From Chloroflexota bacterium (GTDB taxonomy: Bacteria > Chloroflexota > Anaerolineae > Anaerolineales > Villigracilaceae): DNA of 41,147 nt. Position 1 is the first letter of the stretch. Each line of letters starts with the position of its first letter. The notes under the pieces are model-generated. The model did no database searches. It saw only the letters and a program-made list of their open reading frames with translations, and was not told where the DNA came from. The stretch is from positions 1-41,147 of the forward strand of contig JAPLGS010000162.1 of the NCBI GenBank assembly GCA_026390015.1, given 5' to 3'. The translations under genes were made by a program, and so were the position numbers. Shown one piece after another: positions 30,225 through 38,100 of the stretch.

Positions 30225-32645
30225 ATGCCAGACGCGACGCAAAGCCGTCTCTTACGCTGGGCGGCACTCATTCTCTTCGTCCAATCGACGATCCTGACAA
30301 TCTCTCCCGCAGTGCGCGAACATACCTGGAATGTAGATTTCAGGTTTTCACACTGGCTGGGATTTTTTATATGGATCGCGCTCATGAACTTTGCGCATCT
30401 CGCAACCGCCAAACAATTACAAGAACGCGACCCATATCTTCTTCCAGCAGCAGGCCTGCTGAGCGGATGGGGACTCCTTACCATTTGGCGGTTGGATGAA
30501 ACCTTCGGGCTGCGTCAAACGATCTGGCTCGCTGTCAGCATTACCGTTTTCATAGCAGCTTTGTATCTCCCCAAAAATCTCGCCTTCCTCAGGCGTTATA
30601 AATATGTGCTTCTGAGCGGCGGGCTGATCATCACTGCGCTGACTCTCTTCTTTGGCACAAACCCGCTTGGAGCAGGTCCTCATTTATGGCTGGGATGTTG
30701 CGGTGTCTATTTCCAACCCTCTGAGCCGCTAAAATTATTATTGGTCATTTATCTTTCAGCGTATCTCGCAGACCGCGCCAGTATTCGGCTGTCATCACTG
30801 CCATTGCTCGTGCCAACACTCGTCGTCACCGGGCTTGCGCTTTTACTCCTGCTCGTTCAACGCGACCTCGGCACAGCTTCGATTTTTGTTTCAATATTCA
30901 CCATCATTATTTTTATCGCAACCGGCAAACGCCGTGTGTTATTAAGTGTGCTTTTCTTTTTAACCATGGCTCTGGCTGTCGGTTATTTTTTCATTGATAT
31001 TATTCACATTCGAGTGGAAGCCTGGCTCGACCCGTGGGCTGACCCTTCCGGGCAATCCTATCAGATCGTGCAGTCACTTCTGGCGGTTGCAAACGGAGGC
31101 ATCATCGGGCGCGGACTTGGGCTGGGGAGCCCGCTTCTGGTTCCGGTTGCCATATCAGATTTTATTTATGCGGCAATAGCAGAAGAAACCGGTTTGGCCG
31201 GGAGTATAGGATTACTCGCCTTGATCTGGTTGATCCTGGCGCGAGGAATGATCATCGCCCTGAACTCCGCGGATCGATTTCGCCGTTATCTCGCAGCCGG
31301 CATAGTGACCTACTTCGGCATTCAGAGCCTGCTGATCATTGGTGGCAACTTGCGTATGCTTCCACTGACCGGGGTCACATTACCCTTTGTTTCCTACGGC
31401 GGATCATCGCTATTAACCTCCTTCATCGCCTTGATCATTTTGCTCATCATCAGCAACGTGGAAGACAGCGAACCCGCCCTGTTGCCCGATCCAAGACCTT
31501 ACACACTGCTTGCAGGCATGCTCGCCCTGGGATTCGCCTCACTCGCATTTGCCAGCGCCTGGTGGGCGGTCATCCGTGGACCAGACCTGCTCAACCGCAC
31601 CGATAACGCCCGCCGTTCTATCGCAGATCGATACATGGCACGCGGCGAGTTATTAGATAGAAACAATCACCCCATCAATATTACCGAGGGCGAAAGCGGA
31701 ACCTATAACCGCGTCTACGTTTACCCTGATCTCGCACCTATTAGCGGCTATACAAATCCGATCTATGGACAGGCCGGGCTGGAAGCATCGCTTGATGATT
31801 ATTTACGAGGTTTACAGGGAAACCCGGCCAGTCTCATTTGGTGGGATTATTTACTCTACGGCACTCCCCCGCCCGGTCTGAACGTTCGGCTAAGCATTGA
31901 CCTTTCCCTTCAAACCGCAGCGGATCAACTGCTCGGTGGACACGCTGGCTCAGTTATCCTGATGAATGCGCAAACGGGTGAGATCCTCGTGATGGCATCA
32001 CACCCGACTTATGATCCAAACAAACTGGACACAGAAGGCGACACTCTTTCAGCGAATTCATCTGCGCCTTTGGTTAATCGCGCAACCCAGGGGTTATATC
32101 CAATTGGCACAGCCATCCTTCCCCTGTTGCGCGCAGAATTTGGAGATACCCAGCCAACAGAATCCGCGCTGAAAAAGTATTATCAAAAACTTGGTTTGTA
32201 TCAAGCGCCGTCCATCAATATGCCTGTTGCATTTGATGCCGAAGAAAATTTAATAAAAGATATCAAAGTGAGTCCATTGCAGATCAGTCTCGCGGCCGCG
32301 CTGCTAAGTAATCAAGGAATCAAACCTGTAGCGAGAATTGCCATGGCGGTGGAAACACCTGCGCAGGGATGGGTAGTGCTGTCAGCCGAGAGTCAGCCTG
32401 TTGAGTTGATTCCATCCAAAGCGGCGAATGAAGCGGCTCTATCTTTCATCTTGGAAGGCAAACCATACTGGAGTCATACCAGTCAGGTAATCGTGGATAA
32501 GAGTCCTATTACATGGTTGACAGCCGGCACATTGCCGGATTGGGGCGGCACGCCGTTGGTGTTGGTAGTTGTGCTTGAAGAAAATAACATTTTCCTCGCC
32601 GGCCACATTGGGACAGAACTTCTTGATATGGCGTTAAATCAATAA
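30225..32645 (+). CDS. SEDS glycosyltransferase (RodA/FtsW) fused to a degenerate class B PBP transpeptidase domain
   Basis: An 806-residue protein. Residues 1-430 form the SEDS fold with about ten helices; VQRDLGTASIFV, the catalytic-loop motif EAWLDPWADPSGQSYQIVQS (Asp269 and Asp273) and GNLRMLPLTGVTLPFVSYGG are all intact, so lipid II polymerisation is likely retained. Residues 440-806 correspond to a PBP2/PbpA transpeptidase. NRATQGLYPIGTAILP (Thr629, Leu632) stands where PBPs have NRALQGLYPPGSTFK, so the catalytic Ser and Lys of SxxK are lost. The SxN helix segment seems deleted, and the KTG site appears as His-Thr-Ser (751-753). It therefore looks like a polymerase with a dead partner domain, kept perhaps for activation. 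Last gene of the FHA operon, followed by a terminator. Confidence 0.85.
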   Translation: MPDATQSRLLRWAALILFVQSTILTISPAVREHTWNVDFRFSHWLGFFIWIALMNFAHLATAKQLQERDPYLLPAAGLLSGWGLLTIWRLDETFGLRQTIWLAVSITVFIAALYLPKNLAFLRRYKYVLLSGGLIITALTLFFGTNPLGAGPHLWLGCCGVYFQPSEPLKLLLVIYLSAYLADRASIRLSSLPLLVPTLVVTGLALLLLLVQRDLGTASIFVSIFTIIIFIATGKRRVLLSVLFFLTMALAVGYFFIDIIHIRVEAWLDPWADPSGQSYQIVQSLLAVANGGIIGRGLGLGSPLLVPVAISDFIYAAIAEETGLAGSIGLLALIWLILARGMIIALNSADRFRRYLAAGIVTYFGIQSLLIIGGNLRMLPLTGVTLPFVSYGGSSLLTSFIALIILLIISNVEDSEPALLPDPRPYTLLAGMLALGFASLAFASAWWAVIRGPDLLNRTDNARRSIADRYMARGELLDRNNHPINITEGESGTYNRVYVYPDLAPISGYTNPIYGQAGLEASLDDYLRGLQGNPASLIWWDYLLYGTPPPGLNVRLSIDLSLQTAADQLLGGHAGSVILMNAQTGEILVMASHPTYDPNKLDTEGDTLSANSSAPLVNRATQGLYPIGTAILPLLRAEFGDTQPTESALKKYYQKLGLYQAPSINMPVAFDAEENLIKDIKVSPLQISLAAALLSNQGIKPVARIAMAVETPAQGWVVLSAESQPVELIPSKAANEAALSFILEGKPYWSHTSQVIVDKSPITWLTAGTLPDWGGTPLVLVVVLEENNIFLAGHIGTELLDMALNQ

Positions 32646-32676
32646 ACAAGGAGAAAAACTTTTTCAGTCTAGAATC

Positions 32677-32706
32677 AAAAAGGCCAGGCGGTTGCCTGAC
32701 CTTTTT
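32677..32706. terminator. Bidirectional terminator between the SEDS fusion and the ferredoxin gene
   Basis: AAAAAGGCCAGGC (32677-32689) and GCCTGACCTTTTT (32694-32706) pair except for one C-A mismatch, loop GGTT. The A-tract and T-tract allow use from both strands. Confidence 0.82.
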
Positions 32707-32719
32707 ATTTTGAAATTAA

Positions 32720-33133
32720 TTATATGCCAAGATCGTTATCTTTGGCTCCGTAGCCAGGACCGCTTTTGAAGAAAGTATAATTTGGTTTAATATCCGGGGT
32801 CAGGTCAACAACTTCACCCGCAGCGAGTTGCTTCGCGGTTTCAAGAACAACTGCTTTACCATGATGATTTGTAGCTTCATAATGACCCGTGAGACCGACA
32901 TTGCTGATATATTCGCCGCCCTTCGCGGTGTACGCAGCAGGGACTTCATCTTCAGGGAAGATGGCGGCAAATGGGCACTCGGGGACACAAGCACCGCAAT
33001 CGATGCAGGTGTCAGGATCAATATAGATCCACGGCCATTCTGCAAGAGGCTGGCCAGGGATCATACACTCGACGGGGCATACATCGATGCAACCGCGGTC
33101 ACGAACGCATAAACTGGTGATAATGTGAGTCAT
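32720..33133 (-). CDS. Ferredoxin family protein (two cluster sites)
   Basis: A 137-residue small electron carrier. The N-terminal cluster region uses C9, C15, C19 and C23 (CVRDRGCIDVCPVEC), and the second is a classic C43-x2-C46-x2-C49-x3-C53-P motif (CIDCGACVPECPF). The first site has five residues between its first cysteines instead of two, as in 7Fe ferredoxins, so a 3Fe-4S/4Fe-4S pair is likely. The C-terminal 75 residues form an extension found in this type (TGHYEATNHHGKAVVLETAK). It is convergent with the SEDS fusion. It serves redox reactions that cannot be named. Confidence 0.9.
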   Translation of the reverse strand: MTHIITSLCVRDRGCIDVCPVECMIPGQPLAEWPWIYIDPDTCIDCGACVPECPFAAIFPEDEVPAAYTAKGGEYISNVGLTGHYEATNHHGKAVVLETAKQLAAGEVVDLTPDIKPNYTFFKSGPGYGAKDNDLGI

Positions 33134-33249
33134 TTAACTTTGCTCCTGATTGAAATGTATTTGAATGGAACGAGCCAATTATATCTTCGTTTATGTTCGT
33201 GGCAAGGGTAAGTTTATTTTTTCACGATACACACGTTTGGTGTGGGAAA

Positions 33250-33613
33250 TCAATTTGAACGGACCCACATGATCTTATCCAGCTCTTTATGGTTAGTGAT
33301 GTCATGGATAATTGAAAAAAGAAGCTGCTTCCCTTGCAACACAAGCGGGGATGAATATACTTCCACAATGCGCTCTTCTCCGCTGGCTAACTTGTGCGGA
33401 AAAACAAAATAATTTCTCTCCTCATGCACCGCAAAGTTTTGTTTTGGGGTATCCATAAAAATCAACGGCAACTTGATTGGCGTCAAAAATAACACCTGTT
33501 ATAGGTTCAATGAGCAGCATGATCTCCGGATCTTTCTCAAACATAAGGCGGAAAGCCTGTTCATCAGGCACCAGCGCCAGTTTGTTTTCCGGGGTGTTCT
33601 TTTTTGAAGCCAT
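33250..33613 (-). pseudogene. PAS-domain gene broken by an internal deletion/frameshift
   Basis: The N-terminal half (from 33613) reads LVPDEQAFRLMFEKDPEIM, EPITGVIFDANQVAVDFYGYP, the first half of a PAS domain, and then stops out of frame after KTKLCGA. In another frame the second half continues as HEERNYFVFPHKLASGEE and VYSSPLVLQGKQLLFSIIHD. Compared with similar PAS domains about 20-25 residues between 'FYGYP' and 'EERNYF' are missing, so an internal deletion shifted the frame near 33430. It lies downstream of the sensor-kinase operon on the same strand and may once have been its fourth gene. It could also be a sequencing or assembly artefact. Confidence 0.65.
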
Positions 33614-33759
33614 TGAATTACTCCTATTACATTTGACGCTATTCAGTTTTCTGTTAGGTACTACTATGATTACACATTATCGGAAATGATCCGCGGATTT
33701 GTAGATGCTCATGATGGCGTCCGCTATACCCGATAAATAGATTTATGGAATCTACCTGC

Positions 33760-34674
33760 TCAAGAAAAAACCACGCGGTTACCGCCTTCACGTTTAGCGC
33801 GATACATGGCTTCATCAGCGTCATTCATTAATTGATCCAAACTGCTTTCCGCGTTTGCTGTGGCAACTCCCATGCTCATCGTTACAGACACTTCACCGGC
33901 GTTGGTCTTGATCGGGGATTCGGAAATGCTGGTTACCAATCTATCGAAAAGGTTCTTGTAATATTCTTCATCGCTTTCCAGCGCCACCACCAGGAATTCA
34001 TCGCCGCCCAGGCGGCTAAAAGAATCATATATCCGAAGTTGGCGCCCTAAAATTTCCGCGATCCCGCATAACACTTCGTCCCCGGTCTGATGCCCATGCT
34101 GATCGTTGACATGTTTAAAATGGTCGATATCAAAAAAACCAATACTAAGTTTTTTGCCCACACCGTCTGAATCACTGCGCCGAATACGGGATAATTCTTT
34201 GGAAAGTTGATCTCTGATTGCACGGCGGTTAAGTATACCCGTCAGCGGATCATGAGTGGCGAGATGCGCCATGGTTTGCTGGGTTTCGTACAGGCGAGTT
34301 TGCAATTCAACTGAACGCTGACCGACTCGGATTCTGGCGAACAATTCCTCGTGATCAAATGGCTTTTTGACATAGTCATTGGCGCCAGTTTCAAGACCCG
34401 AAAGGATATCGCCTTTTTCATCCTTGCTGGTGAGTAGAATAATATATGGCGGCTGCTCAGTAAGCTGGGCGCGCACCCGTCGTATCACTTCCAGTCCATC
34501 CAAGCCCGGCATCATCCAATCCAAAATAGCCAGGCGCGGCGAATCTGGTTGTTGCAGAATTTCCCAGGCGGCCAGCCCGTCTTTGACCACCACAGGATCG
34601 TAATCCCATTTCTTCATGATCCCCACTAGAATAGTTCGGGCAGTAACATCATCTTCCGCGACCAAAATGCGCAT
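33760..34674 (-). CDS. Response regulator with GGDEF diguanylate cyclase output
   Basis: A 304-residue protein. Residues 1-120 are a REC domain: phospho-acceptor Asp52 in LAILDWMMPGLDG, acidic pocket VAEDD, switch residues LLTSKDEKG and Lys in YVKKPF. After a linker helix, residues 145-304 are a GGDEF domain with the active motif SRLGGDEFLVV; the upstream RIYD has the RxxD product-inhibition site at the right distance, so both synthesis of cyclic di-GMP and its feedback are expected. GMATANAESSLDQLMNDADEAMYRAKREG closes the domain. It is third in the operon after the hybrid kinase and the single REC protein, with 14 nt to the latter, and is their likely output. Confidence 0.93.
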   Translation of the reverse strand: MRILVAEDDVTARTILVGIMKKWDYDPVVVKDGLAAWEILQQPDSPRLAILDWMMPGLDGLEVIRRVRAQLTEQPPYIILLTSKDEKGDILSGLETGANDYVKKPFDHEELFARIRVGQRSVELQTRLYETQQTMAHLATHDPLTGILNRRAIRDQLSKELSRIRRSDSDGVGKKLSIGFFDIDHFKHVNDQHGHQTGDEVLCGIAEILGRQLRIYDSFSRLGGDEFLVVALESDEEYYKNLFDRLVTSISESPIKTNAGEVSVTMSMGVATANAESSLDQLMNDADEAMYRAKREGGNRVVFS

Positions 34675-34688
34675 GCTATTCCTTTAGG

Positions 34689-35084
34689 TTATGAAATAAG
34701 CTCGAGTTTGCGTAATTCTTTCAACAATTGTTCCTTATGGATGGGCTTGGATAGGTATCCATCGCAAAGACCGGAAAACGCGCTGATCTTGTTCTTCATA
34801 TCATCCAATGCCGTGGTCATGATTATTTTAGCACCATCGCTGGATAAAATACCCTTATCCTCTTCCATTTCCCTGATCACTCTCAGGGTCTGTTGTCCAT
34901 CCAATTCCGGCATCATAATATCCAGACAGATCAGGTTGAATGGCTCTCCGCTTTTTAGAGCCAAGCGCACGGCTTCCACGCCTTCCTGCCCATCCACGGC
35001 AACGTTCACCATCCCAAAACCCTTCAACAATTCCTGCATCAGCAGTCGGCTTGTAAAATCATCCTCAACGATTAATGTTTTCAT
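34689..35084 (-). CDS. Single-domain response regulator (CheY-like)
   Basis: A 131-residue stand-alone REC domain. The acceptor is Asp55 in LICLDIMMPELDG; the acidic pair is VEDD (residues 7-9), Thr in IIMTTALDD and Lys in YLSKPI are also present. It has no output domain and so probably shuttles phosphate between the large hybrid kinase upstream and a further regulator. It lies 14 nt before the REC-GGDEF gene and 88 nt after the kinase gene, in one transcription unit. Confidence 0.92.
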   Translation of the reverse strand: MKTLIVEDDFTSRLLMQELLKGFGMVNVAVDGQEGVEAVRLALKSGEPFNLICLDIMMPELDGQQTLRVIREMEEDKGILSSDGAKIIMTTALDDMKNKISAFSGLCDGYLSKPIHKEQLLKELRKLELIS

Positions 35085-35172
35085 GATTCAAATCTCCTCT
35101 TGATAGAATGCCATTTCAATTAGTAGGATAGCGCTTTCTGTATCTTTATGCAACTCCATCCGCTGATCCATT

Positions 35173-38100
35173 TTAAATCTCTTTTTTCAACACTTCTCTT
35201 AAGCGTTCGAATTGTAATTCCAATTTACTCATACGTTTTCGAATGGCGGAAAGATCGCCGGACTTACCGTTCTTTTCCATCTCAAAGGCTGTCGCCCGCA
35301 GCGCCTCGGCGCCAATATTAGCGGCCGCGCCCTTAATGGTATGCGCCTGGCGTTCAGCGCCCGTGCCATCACTTGCCGCCAAATAGTCTTTCAATGACTG
35401 TATTTGAAGCGGGATATCTTCCAGAAAACCTGCGATGACAATGTGAACCAGCTCCTCGTCATTCATGAGACGCTGCAACAATGCTGATTTATCGAATACC
35501 GGCACTTCGTTTGCGGATAAGCTGGGAGCTGCTTCCGGTGCTGCAGAGGATTGGTTTTCTCCGGCATTATCATCAACAGGTAGCCAGCGATTTAATGCCT
35601 CCGTCAGCGATTGCGCATTGATCGGCTTGGGCACGTAGTCGTTCATGCCTGCCTCCAAACAAAGTTCACGGTCACCTTGCATGGCGTTGGCAGTCATGGC
35701 AATGATCGGAATATTATGATTGAGTACTCCCGAATGAATATCACGGATATGACGGGTGGCTTCCAATCCGTCCATTTCTGGCATCTGTACATCCATCAGC
35801 ACAATGTCATAAGGAACGCTCTCCAGGGCTCTCACTGCCTCGGCGCCGTTGGCTACGGCGTCTGCTCTGAGTCCAAGTTTCTTGAGGATTCCCAATGCCA
35901 CCAGTTGATTGGTTCGGTTGTCCTCTGCCAGCAGGATGCGCGTCAGAATCACAGCACCCGCGCCGCCACGCTGAATCTCGCGGACGGAGTGGCGCGTTAC
36001 GATCGGAGTTGTTTCAGTCGGCGAAGCATTCCCAGCGAACGCAATGGATAGTACGTTGCGAAGGTCCGTGGGAACCAGAGGTTTTACAAGATAACCTATA
36101 AAACCGATCTTCGCATACCGGCGGGCATCGCCTCGTTCTCCCAGTGATGACAACAAGATAAGATGAGTCCCGCTTAAGTGTTCATTTTCTTTGATCTTCT
36201 GGGCAAGGGTCGCTCCATCCATGATCGGCATCTTCATATCCAAGATCGCAATTTTGAAGGGATCGCCCTGCTCATGCGCTTCAAAAAGCGCCTGAAGTGC
36301 GGCAGCGCCGTCATTCACTTCCGCCGGGCGCATGCCCCAGTCTGCCAGCCTTACGCTCAAGATCTCACGACTGGCTGCGTTATCATCCACGATCAAGGTT
36401 CGTACTTCTTTTAGGTCAACCTGGATATGTAATTTTCCACTCAGCCTGCCTGGTGCGCCTTCGGGTTGTGGTTTCATAAGTACAGTAAACCAGAATTCAG
36501 ATCCACGGCCTACCTCGCTATTTACGCCAATATTCCCGCCCATCAATTCAACCAACTGTTTCGAGATAGCCAATCCCAGCCCAGTGCCGCCGAACTTGCG
36601 AGTGGTCGAAGCATCCACCTGGGTAAATTTATTAAATAGCAATCGAATCTTTTCGGGCGGGATGCCGAGGCCGGTATCGCGGATCGAGAAGCGCAATTCA
36701 ACTTCGTTATTGGATTCAGACAAGCAGGAGACGCGTACTGCAACTTCACCCTGGCTGGTAAATTTAATGGAATTGCCCACCAGGTTGGTAAGGATCTGGC
36801 GCAGGCGCCCCGGATCTCCCTGTAGGAAGATTGGCACTTGAGGATCGGCGGCGCAAATAAACTCAAGCCCTTTTTCCTGGGAACGCAGAGCTAGCGTGGC
36901 GGCAAAATCGTCGAGCAAACTCTGCAAGTCAAAATCCAATACTTCCAGTTCCAGCTTCCCGGCTTCTATCTTGGAGAAATCCAGGATGTCGTTGATCAGG
37001 GTCAGAAGTGCCTCACCGCTGGAGCGCACGATTTCAGCATAACGCTGTTGTTCTTCATCCAATTGGGTATCCAGCAGCAGACCAGTCATTCCGATGACAC
37101 CATTCATTGGCGTGCGGATCTCATGACTCATGTTCGCCAGGAATTCGCTCTTGGCGATACTGGCCATATCGGCCTGCGCGGCAAAAGCATTGGCGCGGAT
37201 GATCGACTCTTCGAGCCGATAATTGGTTTCCAGGATTTCAGTCTCAGCCTGCTTGCGCTCGGTAATATCTTGAAACGTACCAATTGATCCGTGCGAGACA
37301 CTATCTTCACCAAACAATTCCACTGCGGCTTCAAGTACCCAATGGATTTTTCCATCACGCGCACGGATGCGGTGTTCGCACTTCCAGATCGGAATTTCTC
37401 CGGAGCGCACTTTAAGAATGGCTTCATCAATACTGTACTGAGCAAGGTCGCCGAGGAGCAAGGTTTCTTGAATCAGTGAATCCCAAATCTGCGTAGTAAA
37501 TTCTTTCGCCGAGTACCCAGTAATCGAGAAGATCCCGTCGCCAATGAAAGCATATTGAACAATACTGCGGCCCATGTAAGATTGTCGATAAGGTACAGCC
37601 CCGGCAACTTCAATCGCCTGCCGATAGAGCGATTCGCTTTCGCGGAGTTCCGCTTCTGCATTCTTGCGTTCAATGGCGACCGCGATCTGGGCGGCAGCCA
37701 ATTCCAATAATGCCAAGTCTTTCTGGTTGTAGGTGTTTTCCTTGTAATAATCCTGAATCACCATGGCGCCAATTGCATTTTTGTTGATCATCAGCGGAAT
37801 GCCCAGCCAGCACTTTGGGGAGGTTCCCAAACCCTCCGAATAGGATCCAAAACGATCCTTGAATAGCGCTTCATTCATCCATAATAGAGATTTCTTCAGG
37901 TTTATAACATCCAAAGTTATTGATCGTGTGTCTCTCACATCTATGTCCGGCCAGTCGCCTGGATCTTTTTCATCAACTGAATAAGGATAGGATAAGGTTT
38001 GTCCGTTGTTCTTAAGCAGCGCAATATAAAAGTTATTGACCGGCAGGATGCCCTTTATAAGCTGATGAATGTGCTGAAATAACTCGTTCATGTTTGCTGT

